From assembly GCF_001425005.1 (NCBI RefSeq), contig NZ_LMDB01000012.1, forward strand, positions 1,062,262 to 1,126,261: a stretch of DNA of 64,000 nt. Reading direction: 5' to 3'. Under the pieces are notes generated by a model. It saw nothing but the letters and a program-made list of their open reading frames with translations, did no database searches and was not told the origin of the DNA. Positions 9,123 through 19,722 of the stretch are shown here, in pieces. Each line of letters begins with the position of its first letter. The stretch's first letter is position 1. The stretch is from Duganella sp. Root336D2 (GTDB lineage Bacteria > Pseudomonadota > Gammaproteobacteria > Burkholderiales > Burkholderiaceae_D). The position numbers were made by a program, and so were the translations under genes.

Positions 9123-9140
9123 GAAATTGAGTAAAAAAGC

Positions 9141-10313
9141 ATGGAAACGTCCCTCACCAATCTGCTGGATTTCGATCCGGAACAACTAGTCGCCTACTGC
9201 GCCGAGCTGGGGGAGAAGCCTTTCCGTGCCAAACAGCTGCAGCGCTGGATCCACCAGTTCGGTGCCTCCGACTTTGACAGCATGACCGACCTCGCCAAGT
9301 CCTTGCGCGAGAAGCTGAAGACGCGCGCCCACATCGTGGCGCCGGCCGTCATCAGCGACCATACGTCGACCGACGGCACCCGCAAATGGCTGGTGGACGT
9401 GGGTAATGGCAATGCCGTGGAAACCGTGTTCATCCCGGAAGAAAACCGCGGCACGCTGTGCATCTCGACCCAGGCCGGCTGCGCCGTGAATTGCCGTTTC
9501 TGCTCGACCGGCAAGCAGGGCTTCAACCGCAACCTGACCGTGGGCGAAATCATCGGCCAGCTGTGGATGGCTGAATTCGCGCTGCGCGCAACCAAAGGCA
9601 TCGAACCCGGCCCGAAGGGCGAGCGCCAGATCACCAACGTGGTGATGATGGGCATGGGCGAGCCGCTGCTGAATTACGGGCCAACCGCCACCGCGCTCAA
9701 GCTGATGCTGGACGATAACGCCTACGGCCTGTCGCGCCGCCGCGTGACCCTGTCCACCTCGGGCGTGGTGCCGAACATCGACAAGCTGTCGCAGGACGTG
9801 CCGGTGGCGCTGGCGGTATCGCTGCACGCCTCCAACGACAAGCTGCGCGACGAACTGGTCCCGCTGAACAAGAAGTACCCGCTGAAGGAGCTACTGGCGG
9901 CGTGCAAACGCTACCTGGAGTTCGCACCGCGCGACTTCATCACATTCGAGTACTGCATGCTCGATAACTACAACGACACGGATGAGCATGCGCGCGAGCT
10001 GATCGCGCTGGTGAATCATCCGGAGTTCGGTGTCAATTGCAAGTTCAACTTGATTCCTTTCAACCCCTTCCCGGAATCGGGCCTGCTGCGCTCCAAGAAC
10101 CCGCGCATCAAGGCCTTCGCTGAAATTCTGATGAATGCGGGCATCGTAACCACCATCCGCAAGACGCGCGGCGATGATATCGACGCAGCTTGCGGACAGT
10201 TGGCGGGCGAAGTGAAAGATCGCACCCGCGTGGCTGAACGGATGGAAAAGATGACCGAATACCAGAAGAAGTACGGCGCCGATTTTGGCAAGATAGTGGA
10301 GATTCGTTCCTGA
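9141..10313 (+). CDS. rlmN: dual-specificity 23S rRNA/tRNA adenine-C2 methyltransferase RlmN
   Basis: Radical SAM enzyme methylating A2503 of 23S rRNA and A37 of several tRNAs. The cluster-binding motif C-x3-C-x2-C is C114, C118, C121 (CAVNCRFC). [10 protein letters not shown] is the RlmN-specific SAM block, and the catalytic C-terminal cysteine lies in DIDAACGQL. Length 390 is slightly above average. Its TGA overlaps the next start by one base, so it is translationally coupled to pilW. Confidence 0.97.
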   Translation: METSLTNLLDFDPEQLVAYCAELGEKPFRAKQLQRWIHQFGASDFDSMTDLAKSLREKLKTRAHIVAPAVISDHTSTDGTRKWLVDVGNGNAVETVFIPEENRGTLCISTQAGCAVNCRFCSTGKQGFNRNLTVGEIIGQLWMAEFALRATKGIEPGPKGERQITNVVMMGMGEPLLNYGPTATALKLMLDDNAYGLSRRRVTLSTSGVVPNIDKLSQDVPVALAVSLHASNDKLRDELVPLNKKYPLKELLAACKRYLEFAPRDFITFEYCMLDNYNDTDEHARELIALVNHPEFGVNCKFNLIPFNPFPESGLLRSKNPRIKAFAEILMNAGIVTTIRKTRGDDIDAACGQLAGEVKDRTRVAERMEKMTEYQKKYGADFGKIVEIRS

Positions 10314-11128
10314 TGACCGATTTCGCCCAGCGCCGCTTCAAGTGCCTGGCCGCGGTCGCGCTGGCCAGTTTATTGGCGGGCTGCGCGACTTTGGGGCAAG
10401 GCCCCAGCGGCAGAGAAGACCTGAAGACCATTTCCGACCAGACTTCGGCGCAAAAGCGCGCCGAGATCCGCATGCAGCTAGCGATCGGCTATTTCGAGCA
10501 GGGTAACTACCCGATCGCGCTCGATGAGGTGAAGAAGGCGATCGCCGCCGATCCGCAGGGCGTGAACGGCTACAGCCTGCGCGCCATCATCTACATGCGC
10601 ATGGGCGAAAAGGAACTGGCGAACGACAACTTCCTGCAAGCCCTGAAATTGGCGCCGAACGATCCCGACCTGAACAATAATTACGGTTCCTTCCTGTGCC
10701 AGCACGAGCGCGTCAAGGAATCGTTCAAGCATTTCGATGCCGCGCTGGCGAACCGCAATTACCGCTCGCCGGCCGGCGCCTTGAACAATGCGGGCAATTG
10801 CGCGCTGAAGATCAAGGATATCGACCTGGCCGAGCGCTACCTGCTGGATGCGTTGAAGCTGACCCCGGAAGTGCCGGAAACGAATATCGGCCTGGCCAAG
10901 GTGTACTATGCGCGGCGCGACTACCCGCGCGCGAGCTTCTTTATCACGCAGTTGCACAAGGTGGCGAAAGTGGATAGCCTGCCTGCCGACGTACTGTGGC
11001 TGGCGATCAAGGTACAGCACAGGATGGGCGACCAGGCCCTGGAGCAGAGCTTTGCGACGCAATTGCGGCGTCATCACGCCCAGTCGCCGGAATATGCAGC
11101 GTATCAGCGTGGGGCGTTTGATGAGTGA
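10313..11128 (+). CDS. pilW: type IV pilus biogenesis TPR lipoprotein PilW/PilF
   Basis: Lipobox LAGC with Cys24 shows an outer-membrane lipoprotein. The remaining residues are tandem tetratricopeptide repeats (AIGYFEQGNYPIALDEVKKA, then NNYGSFLCQHERVKESFKHF). PilF/PilW pilotins bring the PilQ secretin to the outer membrane and allow its multimerisation. The position between rlmN and rodZ is conserved in beta- and gammaproteobacteria. It overlaps both neighbours, by one base upstream and eight downstream. Confidence 0.92.
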   Translation: MTDFAQRRFKCLAAVALASLLAGCATLGQGPSGREDLKTISDQTSAQKRAEIRMQLAIGYFEQGNYPIALDEVKKAIAADPQGVNGYSLRAIIYMRMGEKELANDNFLQALKLAPNDPDLNNNYGSFLCQHERVKESFKHFDAALANRNYRSPAGALNNAGNCALKIKDIDLAERYLLDALKLTPEVPETNIGLAKVYYARRDYPRASFFITQLHKVAKVDSLPADVLWLAIKVQHRMGDQALEQSFATQLRRHHAQSPEYAAYQRGAFDE

Positions 11129-12329
11129 GAACGGGGAACCAATGGATTCTGAGCAGGACAAGCCGGCCAGCCAGCAGCATGCCTCCGCGCCCGGGGCAGA
11201 ACTGGCCGCGGCGCGCGAGGCCATGGGGCTGTCGGTCGAGCAGGTGGCCGACCAACTGAAATTGGCGCCGCGCCAGGTGCTGGCGATCGAGCAAGGTGAT
11301 TTCGATGCATTGCCGAACCGCGCAGTGACGCGTGGTTTCATCCGTGCTTACGCCAAGGCGGTGCGGCTTGATCCGGCGCCGCTGGTGGCGATGGTGGAAG
11401 TGGAAGGGGCAGTCGGGCACGCCGACGCGACCGTGCGCCCGACCCGGGTCAAGGCATCGTTCCAGGAGTCGCGCTTCCCTTCGCTGAATGAACGCAATAA
11501 CGGCAAGCCGCTGGGCGCCATCGTGGCCGGCGTGGGCGTGCTGGCATTGGTCGGACTGGCTGCCGCCTGGCAGATGGGCGTGCTGGCGCCGCTGACGCTG
11601 GCGGCCCGTGGTGGCTTGACGGGGCCAGCCGCTCCGGCCGAGCCGCCAGTGCCGGTGGTGGCGCAGCCGAGCGCGCAGCCCGCTGAGGCGCCGATGCAGA
11701 CACAGAACGTGCCGCTGATTTCCGTTCCGCCGCAGCCAGGCAGCAATTCTGCGCCGGACGCGGTGGCCGGTGTCGGCGTGCCGGCGCAGGCGAGCGGCGT
11801 TGCGCCGGCGGCTGCCCCGGGCGCCGCGACTACCGGTGCCGTTGCAGCGCCGGGCAATGCCGCAGGTGCGCCTGCTGCGGGCGTGGCGCCAGCCAACCGT
11901 GCCGCGCCGACCGTTGGCGGCGCACCGGCCGCTGGCACCGTACCGGCGGCAGGCACGGCTCCCGCTTCGCCAGGATTGATTCCGGTCAAGCCGCCGGCAG
12001 TTGCGCCGGCTCCGGCGCCGGCACAGGGTACTGCGCCGCTGGTGGCCGCGCCGGCGACGGTTGCGGGTGCTGCTCCAGCGGTAGGTGCTGCGGGCGGCAA
12101 GCTGGTGCTGACTGTGAAGGAAGACTCGTGGGTCGAGATCCGCCGTGTCGGCCAGCCCAACGTGACGCGCGGTACCGTGCGGGCCGGCAGCACGCAAACC
12201 TTCAATGTGCGTGCGGATGACGTGCTGATCGTCGGTAAGCCAGGCGCGGTAAGCGCCAGCCTGGCCGGCGGCAAGCTGGAACTGACGCAAGGTGCGGGCA
12301 AGCCGTATGCCCTCGTGAACATCAAGTAA
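11121..12329 (+). CDS. rodZ: cytoskeleton protein RodZ-like
   Basis: The N-terminal helix-turn-helix (LAAAREAMGLSVEQVADQLK) is followed by a basic juxtamembrane stretch, one transmembrane segment (AIVAGVGVLALVGLAAAW), a long Ala/Pro/Gly low-complexity linker and a C-terminal DUF4115 domain (KLVLTVKEDSWVEIRR). RodZ links MreB to the membrane and sets rod shape. A second start at 11142 has a better GGGGA site five bases upstream and would shorten the product by seven residues. Length is 402 residues; the linker of about 170 residues is its unusual part. Confidence 0.9.
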   Translation: MSENGEPMDSEQDKPASQQHASAPGAELAAAREAMGLSVEQVADQLKLAPRQVLAIEQGDFDALPNRAVTRGFIRAYAKAVRLDPAPLVAMVEVEGAVGHADATVRPTRVKASFQESRFPSLNERNNGKPLGAIVAGVGVLALVGLAAAWQMGVLAPLTLAARGGLTGPAAPAEPPVPVVAQPSAQPAEAPMQTQNVPLISVPPQPGSNSAPDAVAGVGVPAQASGVAPAAAPGAATTGAVAAPGNAAGAPAAGVAPANRAAPTVGGAPAAGTVPAAGTAPASPGLIPVKPPAVAPAPAPAQGTAPLVAAPATVAGAAPAVGAAGGKLVLTVKEDSWVEIRRVGQPNVTRGTVRAGSTQTFNVRADDVLIVGKPGAVSASLAGGKLELTQGAGKPYALVNIK

Positions 12330-12344
12330 TAAGAGTAGCCAAGC

Positions 12345-13607
12345 ATGTCTTCTTCGAACAACCCGATCCCATCCGGACCACTGGCACGCCGTGCCAGCCG
12401 CCGCGTGCTGGTGCAGCACGGCGAGCGCAAGATCTGGGTCGGTGGCGACGCGCCGGTAGTGGTGCAGTCGATGACCAATACCGACACCGCCGATGCGGTG
12501 GCGACGGCGATCCAGATCAAGGATCTGGCACGCGCCGGGTCCGAGCTGGTGCGCCTGACGGTGGACCGTCCCGAGTCGGCGGCTGCGGTGCCTTACATCC
12601 GCGACCAGCTGGACAAGATGGGCATCGACGTACCGCTGGTGGGCGACTTCCACTACAACGGCCATACCCTGTTGACGGAGTACCCGGACTGCGCCGCGGC
12701 GCTGTCGAAGTACCGCATCAACCCGGGCAACGTGGGCAAGGGCGCCAAGCGCGATACGCAATTCGCGCAGATGATCGAAGTGGCGGCCAGGTACGACAAG
12801 CCGGTACGCATCGGCGTCAACTGGGGTTCGCTGGACCAGGCGCTGCTGGCGCGCATCATGGACGAAAACGCGACGCGGGAAAATCCATGGACCGCGCAGG
12901 CCGTGATGTATGAAGCACTGATCACCTCCGCGATCGAGAACGCGGTACGTGCCGAAGAGCTGGGCCTGGCGCGCGACAAGATCATCCTGTCGTGCAAAGT
13001 GTCCGGCGTGCAGGACCTGATCGCCGTCTACCGCGAACTGTCCAAGCGCTGCGACTACCCGCTGCACCTGGGCCTGACCGAAGCCGGCATGGGCAGCAAG
13101 GGCATCGTGGCCTCGACCGCCGCGCTGTCGGTGCTGCTGCAGGAAGGCATCGGCGACACCATCCGCATCTCGCTGACCCCGGAACCGGGCGGCGACCGCA
13201 CCAGGGAAGTGGTGGTGGGCCAGGAAATCCTGCAGACCATGGGACTGCGCAAGTTCACCCCGATGGTGATTGCCTGCCCGGGCTGCGGCCGCACCACGTC
13301 CACCGTGTTCCAGGAACTGGCGGACGATATCCAGAGCTACCTGCGCGAGCAGATGCCGGAATGGAAAAAAACCTTCCCGGGCGTGGAGGCGATGAACGTG
13401 GCCGTCATGGGCTGCATCGTCAACGGGCCGGGCGAATCGAAGCACGCCAATATCGGCATCAGCCTGCCGGGCACCGGTGAATCGCCGGCCGCCCCGGTCT
13501 TCGTCGACGGCCAGAAAGTTGCGACCCTGCGCGGCGATAATATCGTGCAGGAATTCCAGGCCATCGTGCTCGACTATGTACAGAAAAACTACAGCAAAGC
13601 AGCGTAA
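12345..13607 (+). CDS. ispG: 4-hydroxy-3-methylbut-2-enyl diphosphate synthase IspG
   Basis: Penultimate step of the MEP isoprenoid pathway, an iron-sulphur enzyme using flavodoxin or ferredoxin. [15 protein letters not shown] is the N-terminal signature. The cluster cysteines are in [10 protein letters not shown] and in [12 protein letters not shown]. The 420-residue length is typical of the proteobacterial form. It starts 16 bases after rodZ and is followed by hisS after five bases. Confidence 0.97.
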   Translation: MSSSNNPIPSGPLARRASRRVLVQHGERKIWVGGDAPVVVQSMTNTDTADAVATAIQIKDLARAGSELVRLTVDRPESAAAVPYIRDQLDKMGIDVPLVGDFHYNGHTLLTEYPDCAAALSKYRINPGNVGKGAKRDTQFAQMIEVAARYDKPVRIGVNWGSLDQALLARIMDENATRENPWTAQAVMYEALITSAIENAVRAEELGLARDKIILSCKVSGVQDLIAVYRELSKRCDYPLHLGLTEAGMGSKGIVASTAALSVLLQEGIGDTIRISLTPEPGGDRTREVVVGQEILQTMGLRKFTPMVIACPGCGRTTSTVFQELADDIQSYLREQMPEWKKTFPGVEAMNVAVMGCIVNGPGESKHANIGISLPGTGESPAAPVFVDGQKVATLRGDNIVQEFQAIVLDYVQKNYSKAA

Positions 13608-13612
13608 AGAAC

Positions 13613-14950
13613 ATGTCCAATAAAGCAGACAAAATCACGGCCATCAAGGGGATGAACGATCTCCTGCCGGCTGACGCCCACTTGTGGGAAATCTTCGAGA
13701 ATACCGCGCAGTCCGTGGTGCAGAGCTACGGCTTCCAGCAGATCCGCACCCCGATCGTGGAAGAAACCCGCCTGTTCTCGCGCGCCATCGGCGCCGTGAC
13801 CGACATCGTCGAGAAGGAAATGTATTCCTTCGAAGACTCCATGAATGGCGACAAGCTGACCCTGCGCCCGGAAGGCACCGCAGGCGTGGTGCGCGCCGTG
13901 CTGGAACACAACCTGGTGTACGAAGGCCCCAAGCGCCTGTGGTACAAGGGTCCGATGTTCCGCCACGAGCGTCCACAGCGCGGCCGCTACCGCCAGTTCC
14001 ACCAGTTCGGCGCGGAAGCCGTGGGCTTCACCGGCCCGGACGTGGACGCAGAAATGATCGCCATGTGCCGCCGCCTGTGGGATGACCTGGGCCTGGAAAA
14101 CATCCGCCTCGAAATCAACTCCATCGGCGACGCCGAGGAGCGCGCACGCCACCGCGTCGACCTGATCGCCTACCTGGAGCAGCACGAAGAGCACCTGGAT
14201 GCCGACGCCAAGCGCCGCCTGCATACCAACCCGCTGCGCATCCTGGACACCAAGAACCCGGACCTGCAGGGCATCGTCAACAGCGCACCGAAGCTGCTGG
14301 ACTACCTGGGCGGGGAATCGCTGGCGCACTTCGAAGGCGTGAAGAAGATCCTGGACGCCAACGCGATCCAGTACACCGTCAACACCCGCCTGGTGCGCGG
14401 CATCGACTATTACAACCGCACCGTGTTCGAGTGGGTCACCGACGAACTGGGCGCGCAGGGCACCGTCTGCGCCGGCGGCCGCTATGACCCGCTGATCGAA
14501 ATGTTCGGCGGCAAGCCAACCCCCGCGGTCGGTTTCGCCATGGGCATCGAGCGCCTGATCGAACTGATGAAGGGCGCCGGCGACACCGCCGCGCCGCGCC
14601 AGTGCGACGTGTACCTGGTGCACCAGGGCGAAGCGGCGCGCATGCAAGCGTTCATCATCGGCGAGCGCCTGCGCGACGCCGGCCTGGACGTGATCCTGCA
14701 CTGCGGCAGCGCCAGCGGCGCCGGCAGCTTCAAGTCGCAAATGAAAAAAGCCGACGGCTCCGGCGCAACCTTCGCGGTCATCATCGGCGAAGACGAAGTG
14801 GCCAACAACACTGCCGTCGTCAAGGCAATGCGCGCTGCAGAAGGCGAGGGCCAGCAACAGACCGTCGCGTTTGAAGGCGTTGTCGATTACGTCGTGGACC
14901 AGATCACATGCGGAGACGATTGTGACCACGACCATCACCACCACCATTAA
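13613..14950 (+). CDS. hisS: histidyl-tRNA synthetase with a histidine-rich tail
   Basis: Class II synthetase. Motif 1 lies near the N-terminus, motif 2 is [19 protein letters not shown], the His-specific blocks are [15 protein letters not shown] and [13 protein letters not shown], and motif 3 includes [12 protein letters not shown]. The C-terminal anticodon domain is present. The final residues, [13 protein letters not shown], are an unusual Asp/Cys/His tail beyond the normal end of the domain; it would bind divalent metal. Length is 445, about 20 above the Escherichia coli enzyme. Confidence 0.96.
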   Translation: MSNKADKITAIKGMNDLLPADAHLWEIFENTAQSVVQSYGFQQIRTPIVEETRLFSRAIGAVTDIVEKEMYSFEDSMNGDKLTLRPEGTAGVVRAVLEHNLVYEGPKRLWYKGPMFRHERPQRGRYRQFHQFGAEAVGFTGPDVDAEMIAMCRRLWDDLGLENIRLEINSIGDAEERARHRVDLIAYLEQHEEHLDADAKRRLHTNPLRILDTKNPDLQGIVNSAPKLLDYLGGESLAHFEGVKKILDANAIQYTVNTRLVRGIDYYNRTVFEWVTDELGAQGTVCAGGRYDPLIEMFGGKPTPAVGFAMGIERLIELMKGAGDTAAPRQCDVYLVHQGEAARMQAFIIGERLRDAGLDVILHCGSASGAGSFKSQMKKADGSGATFAVIIGEDEVANNTAVVKAMRAAEGEGQQQTVAFEGVVDYVVDQITCGDDCDHDHHHHH

Positions 14951-14974
14951 TTAAAGAAACAGGCAGACTGAAAC

Positions 14975-15622
14975 ATGGCATACGATCTCGACGAACAAGA
15001 ACAGCTTGCTAACCTCAAGGCTTGGTGGGCGAAGTACGGCAACGTGAGCACCTGGGTGGTGATCGCAGGCCTGGCCGCTTATTCGGGCTGGAACGGCTGG
15101 AACTACTATCAGCGTAACCAGGCGGCGCAGGCTTCCGTGCTGTTCGATGAACTGCAGACCGCTGTTTCCGCCAAGGACAACACCAAGGTGGCGCGCGTGG
15201 CCGGCGATATCGAGAGCAAGTTCGGCAAATCGGCTTACGCCTCGCTGGCTGCATTGAGCGCAGCCAAGTCCTTCTTCGATGCCAATGACCTGAAGTCCGC
15301 CAAGGCCCAGCTGGAGTGGGTGGTTGCGCACGGCAACGACGAACACAAGAATATCGCTTCGATCCGCCTGGCCGGCGTGCTGCTGGACGAGAAAGCCTAC
15401 GACGCTGCGCTGAAGGCGCTGGGCGTGGCCGCACTGCCGCAGTTCAAGCCTTCCGTGGAAGACCGCAAGGGCGACATCCTGGCCGCGCAGAACAAGATGG
15501 AAGAAGCGCGCAGCGCCTACAAGGCCGCGCTGGAAGCGGCCGACAAGAACTATCCTGGCCGCCAGCTGATCCAGCTCAAGCTCGAATCCATTGGCGGCAG
15601 CGTGCCGGAAGTGAAGGCCTAA
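14975..15622 (+). CDS. yfgM: YfgM-like TPR membrane protein
   Basis: MAYDLDEQEQLANLKAWW is the typical cytoplasmic start, followed by a transmembrane helix around WVVIAGLAAYSGWNGW and a periplasmic tetratricopeptide-like domain. YfgM is an ancillary SecYEG-associated factor passing substrates to periplasmic chaperones. The order hisS-yfgM-bamB-der is conserved. Only three bases separate it from bamB. Confidence 0.9.
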   Translation: MAYDLDEQEQLANLKAWWAKYGNVSTWVVIAGLAAYSGWNGWNYYQRNQAAQASVLFDELQTAVSAKDNTKVARVAGDIESKFGKSAYASLAALSAAKSFFDANDLKSAKAQLEWVVAHGNDEHKNIASIRLAGVLLDEKAYDAALKALGVAALPQFKPSVEDRKGDILAAQNKMEEARSAYKAALEAADKNYPGRQLIQLKLESIGGSVPEVKA

Positions 15623-15625
15623 GCC

Positions 15626-16789
15626 ATGCGCGCCATTAATGTGATAACTCGCCGGTCTGTCATTGCGCTGGGCGTACTGGTGCTGGTTAGCGGTTGCGGC
15701 AGCCTGAATCCGTTCAAGAAGGAAGACAAGTTCGCACCGGCCAAGCTGGAAGAAATGAAGGGCGGCGTGCCGGCCCGCATCGTCTGGAAACACAGCACCG
15801 GCAAGGCCGGCGCCAGCGTCTTCACGCCGGCACTGGCCGACAACAGCGTGTTCGTGGCCGATGCGGATGGCGTGATCGAACGCCTGGACGCGGCTAACGG
15901 CAAGGTGCAGTGGCGCAGCAAGACCGGCGCCGACCTGACTGCCGGCGTCGGCGTCAGCCCGGACGGCAAGCTGCTGGCTGTGGGCGCGGTCAAAGGCCAG
16001 CTGATGGCCTTCGATGGCAGCGGCAAGGCGCTGTGGAAGATCCAGGCTTCGAGCGAGATCCTGTCGGCGCCGGCTGTCGGCAACGACGTGGTGATCGTGC
16101 GCACCGTGGACAACAAGGTGACCGCCTATGACGCGGCCGACGGCAAGAAGCGCTGGTTCATCCAGCGCGTGACGCCGCCGCTGACCCTGCGCAACATGCC
16201 GGGCCTGGTGATCGCCAACAGCAACGTGTACGCGGCGCAGCCTGCGGGCCGCATCCTGGCGCTGGCATTGTCGAACGGCGTGCCGCGCTTTGAAGTGCCG
16301 CTGTCCGAACCGCGCGGCGCCACCGAACTGGAACGCGTGTCCGATATCAGCGGCACGCCGACCGTGTTCGAGCAGGACCTGTGCGCCGTAAGCTACCAGG
16401 GCAAGGTAGGCTGCCTGGACCTGAACACCGGCGTGGCGCGCTGGACCAAACCGGCGTCGTCGGACGTGGGCGTGGGCGTGGACCAGCGCTTCGTGTTCGT
16501 GTCGGACGAGAAGGGCGCCGTACAAGCCTTTGCCCGCGAAGGCGGCGCATCGGCATGGAAGAACGAGAAGCTGGCATATCGCCGCTTGTCCGCTCCGGTT
16601 TCCTATGGCCGCTTCGTGGCCGTGGGCGACCTTGAAGGCTATGTGCATTTCCTGTCGCGGGAAGATGGCACGGTATTAGGTCGGATCAGCACCGACGGCA
16701 GCGCCATCAAGTCGGCGCCGCTGTTGTCGGGTCCGAATGTGATTTTCCAAACCCAGAATGGGACTGTGACCGCTATCGCGGTCGAATAA
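15626..16789 (+). CDS. bamB: outer-membrane assembly lipoprotein BamB
   Basis: Lipobox VSGC with Cys24, then an eight-bladed PQQ-like beta-propeller with repeated blade motifs such as [22 protein letters not shown] and [12 protein letters not shown]. BamB is a component of the BAM complex inserting outer-membrane beta-barrels. Length 387 matches the family. It lies seven bases before der. Confidence 0.95.
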   Translation: MRAINVITRRSVIALGVLVLVSGCGSLNPFKKEDKFAPAKLEEMKGGVPARIVWKHSTGKAGASVFTPALADNSVFVADADGVIERLDAANGKVQWRSKTGADLTAGVGVSPDGKLLAVGAVKGQLMAFDGSGKALWKIQASSEILSAPAVGNDVVIVRTVDNKVTAYDAADGKKRWFIQRVTPPLTLRNMPGLVIANSNVYAAQPAGRILALALSNGVPRFEVPLSEPRGATELERVSDISGTPTVFEQDLCAVSYQGKVGCLDLNTGVARWTKPASSDVGVGVDQRFVFVSDEKGAVQAFAREGGASAWKNEKLAYRRLSAPVSYGRFVAVGDLEGYVHFLSREDGTVLGRISTDGSAIKSAPLLSGPNVIFQTQNGTVTAIAVE

Positions 16790-16796
16790 AAACAAT

Positions 16797-18143
16797 ATGA
16801 AGCCGGTAATTGCACTTGTAGGTCGCCCGAACGTCGGGAAATCGACCTTATTCAATCGACTGACCCGCTCGCGCGATGCGCTGGTGGCGGACCTCCCTGG
16901 CCTGACGCGCGATCGTCACTACGGCGAGGGCCGGGTCGGCCAACGCCCGTTCCTGGTCATCGATACCGGCGGCTTCGAGCCGGTCGCCAAGGAAGGCATC
17001 ATGTTCCAGATGGCGCTGCAGACCAAGCAGGCCGTGGCCGAAGCCGACGTGGTGGTGTTCCTGGTCGATGGGCGCCAGGGCATGACCCCGCACGACAAGA
17101 CGATTACCGATTTCCTGCGTAAATCCGGCCGTCCGGTGCTGCTGGTGGTGAACAAGGCCGAAGGCATGCGCTACACCGCTGCCGTGTCGGACTTCTACGA
17201 GCTGGGCCTGGGCGATCCGTATGCGATTTCCGGCGCCCACGGCGACGGCGTGCACGACCTGGTGGCCGAAGCGCTGGACAAGGCGTTCGCCTCCCGTCCG
17301 GCCGATGAGGAAGAGCTGCTGCCGCAAGAGCGCGGCGTGAAGATCGCCCTGGTAGGCCGCCCGAACGTGGGCAAGTCGACCCTGATCAACACCCTGGTGG
17401 GCGAAGAGCGCGTGATCGCCTTCGACATGCCGGGCACCACCCGCGACTCGATCGAGATCCCGTTCGAGCGCGAGGGCAAGCAATACACCCTGATCGACAC
17501 GGCGGGCATCCGCCGCCGCGGCAAGGTGTTCGAAGCGATCGAGAAGTTCTCGGTGGTGAAGACGCTGCAGTCGATCTCGGAAGCGAACGTGGTGATCCTG
17601 ATGCTCGATGCGCAGCAGGACATCTCGGAGCAGGACGCCCACATCGCGGGCTTCATCCTGGAGACCGGCCGCGCCCTGGTGGTGGCGGTCAACAAGTGGG
17701 ACGGCCTGCAGTCGGACGACCGCGACCAGGTGAAGATGGACATGGACCGCAAGCTGGACTTCCTGTCCTTCGCCAACACCCACTTCATTTCGGCCCTGCG
17801 CGGCACCGGCATCGGCCCGCTGATGAAGTCCGTGAACGGCGCCTATGCCGCCGCGACGGCCGACCTGCCGACCCCCAAGCTGACCCGCGCCTTGCAGGAA
17901 GCACTGGAGAAGCAGGAGCCGAAGCGTAAAGCCGGCGTGCGTCCGAAGATGCGCTACGCGCACCAGGGCGGCCAGAACCCGCCGATCATCGTTATCCACG
18001 GTAATTCGCTGGATGCGGTGTCCGAACCGTACAAGCGCTATCTGGAGAAGCATTTCCGCGATAGCTTCAAACTGGTCGGTACCCCGCTGCGCATTGAGTT
18101 GCGCAACGGCAAAAACCCTTTCGATAAACGGGAAAAGTCTTAA
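16797..18143 (+). CDS. der: ribosome biogenesis GTPase Der (EngA)
   Basis: Two tandem GTPase domains, each with GRPNVGKST (residue 9 and near 186), DTGG and DTAG switch motifs and NKAE / NKWD specificity motifs, then a KH-like C-terminal domain ([19 protein letters not shown]). Needed for 50S subunit maturation. Length 448 is normal. The start lacks a strong ribosome binding site, so translation may depend on coupling with bamB. Confidence 0.97.
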   Translation: MKPVIALVGRPNVGKSTLFNRLTRSRDALVADLPGLTRDRHYGEGRVGQRPFLVIDTGGFEPVAKEGIMFQMALQTKQAVAEADVVVFLVDGRQGMTPHDKTITDFLRKSGRPVLLVVNKAEGMRYTAAVSDFYELGLGDPYAISGAHGDGVHDLVAEALDKAFASRPADEEELLPQERGVKIALVGRPNVGKSTLINTLVGEERVIAFDMPGTTRDSIEIPFEREGKQYTLIDTAGIRRRGKVFEAIEKFSVVKTLQSISEANVVILMLDAQQDISEQDAHIAGFILETGRALVVAVNKWDGLQSDDRDQVKMDMDRKLDFLSFANTHFISALRGTGIGPLMKSVNGAYAAATADLPTPKLTRALQEALEKQEPKRKAGVRPKMRYAHQGGQNPPIIVIHGNSLDAVSEPYKRYLEKHFRDSFKLVGTPLRIELRNGKNPFDKREKS

Positions 18144-18311
18144 TCAGACGAGTTTGATCGGACCCGACCCCGGAATAAGTCGATCTTAAGGTTTATCCGG
18201 CTGCAAGATTTAAAAAAACAAGGTACAGTGTCTTTGGAGCAGCATCCCCAGCACTTGAAAAACAGGCGCAGCGTCTCCAATTCGTACACAACAACATAAA
18301 ACGGAGCTGTT

Positions 18312-18557
18312 ATGAGCAATAAAGGGCAATTGTTACAAGACCCATTCCTGAACGCGCTGCGCAAAGAGCACGTTCCAGTCTCGATCTACCTGGTCAACGG
18401 CATCAAGCTGCAGGGCCATATCGAGTCTTTCGACCAATACGTGGTCCTGCTGCGTAACACCGTAACCCAGATGGTTTACAAGCACGCCATTTCCACCGTG
18501 GTGCCTGCCCGCGCCGTCAACCTGAACATGGATAACTCCTCCGAGGCAGCGGAGTAA
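18312..18557 (+). CDS. hfq: RNA chaperone Hfq
   Basis: The Sm1 block ([21 protein letters not shown]) and Sm2 block ([12 protein letters not shown]) are intact. It is 81 residues long with a short acidic tail, as in other betaproteobacteria. Hfq hexamers pair small RNAs with mRNAs. An ACGGAGC ribosome binding site precedes the ATG. The 168-base gap before it is the largest in this run and probably holds a promoter (TACAGT near 18221 is a weak -10 candidate). Confidence 0.98.
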   Translation: MSNKGQLLQDPFLNALRKEHVPVSIYLVNGIKLQGHIESFDQYVVLLRNTVTQMVYKHAISTVVPARAVNLNMDNSSEAAE

Positions 18558-18567
18558 GACACTTCGT

Positions 18568-19713
18568 ATGCGTGCAGCTTTAGTCGGGGTAGATTTCGGT
18601 CAGGGCGACTTTGCTGCCAGTATCGAGGAGTTGATGCTGCTGGCCCGCTCCGCGGGCGCAGAGCCGGTCACCACCATCACCGGTAAGCGGTCGGCGCCGG
18701 ATGCCGCGTATTTCGTGGGCAGCGGCAAGGCCGACGAAATCGGCCATGCGGTGCGGGACTACAAGCTCGAGATCGTTATCTTCAATCATGCGCTGTCCCC
18801 AGCCCAGCAGCGCAATCTGGAAAAACGCCTGAACGTGCGGGTGCTTGACCGCACCAGCCTGATCCTCGATATCTTTGCGCAGCGTGCGCAAAGCCACGAG
18901 GGCAAGGTGCAGGTCGAACTGGCGCAGTTGCAGCACCTGGCCACGCGCCTGGTGCGCGGCTGGACCCACCTGGAACGCCAGAAGGGCGGTATCGGCCTGC
19001 GCGGCCCGGGCGAAACCCAGCTCGAAACCGACCGCCGCCTGCTGGGCGAACGGGTCAAGATGCTGCGTGCCAAGCTGGCCAAGCTGCGCAAGCAGCACGA
19101 GACCCAGCGCCGTGCGCGCGGCCGCAACCATACTTTCTCGGTGTCCCTGGTCGGCTATACCAACGCCGGCAAGTCGACGCTGTTCAATTCGCTGACCAAG
19201 GCTGGCGTCTACGTGGCGGACCAGCTGTTCGCGACGCTGGACACCACCTCGCGCCGCGTCTACATGGGCGAGGAAATCGGCAACGTGGTGCTGTCCGATA
19301 CGGTCGGTTTCGTGCGCGAACTGCCGCACCAGCTGGTGGCCGCTTTCCGCGCCACGCTGGAAGAGACCATCCACGCCGATCTGCTGCTGCATGTGGTGGA
19401 TGGCGCTTCGCCCAGCCGCATGGAGCAGATCGAGCAGGTCAACCTGGTGCTGCGCGAAATCGGCGCCGACCATATCCCGCAGATTCTGGTGTGGAACAAG
19501 ATCGATGCCGCGGGCCTTGAGCCGGCGGTGGAACGTAATGAGTATGATAAGATTTCCCGCGTATTCATCAGTGCACGCACGGGCGAAGGCCTGAACCTGC
19601 TGCGCGATGCAATCTGTGAGGCAGCACGGGATGAGCAGGAGGCGCTCGCCAACCCCAAAGAAGAGGTGGCGCCGGACAGTATTCTCACCTTTACCCAAGT
19701 AGGATCTCACTAA
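18568..19713 (+). CDS. hflX: GTPase HflX
   Basis: The HflX-specific N-terminal domain (TKAG-like region, FNHALSPAQQRNLEK) and the GGIGLRGPGETQLETDRR signature precede the G domain with GYTNAGKSTLFN, DTVGFVRELPH and WNKID. HflX binds 50S subunits and rescues stalled ribosomes under stress. Length 381 is average. It begins ten bases after hfq, the conserved hfq-hflX pair. Confidence 0.96.
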   Translation: MRAALVGVDFGQGDFAASIEELMLLARSAGAEPVTTITGKRSAPDAAYFVGSGKADEIGHAVRDYKLEIVIFNHALSPAQQRNLEKRLNVRVLDRTSLILDIFAQRAQSHEGKVQVELAQLQHLATRLVRGWTHLERQKGGIGLRGPGETQLETDRRLLGERVKMLRAKLAKLRKQHETQRRARGRNHTFSVSLVGYTNAGKSTLFNSLTKAGVYVADQLFATLDTTSRRVYMGEEIGNVVLSDTVGFVRELPHQLVAAFRATLEETIHADLLLHVVDGASPSRMEQIEQVNLVLREIGADHIPQILVWNKIDAAGLEPAVERNEYDKISRVFISARTGEGLNLLRDAICEAARDEQEALANPKEEVAPDSILTFTQVGSH

Positions 19714-19722
19714 AAGAAAAAT

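Noticed and set aside
11640..12090. Ala/Pro/Gly-rich repeat in rodZ as a mobile or satellite element
   Set aside because: It is an in-frame low-complexity linker, common in RodZ proteins, with no exact DNA repeat unit.
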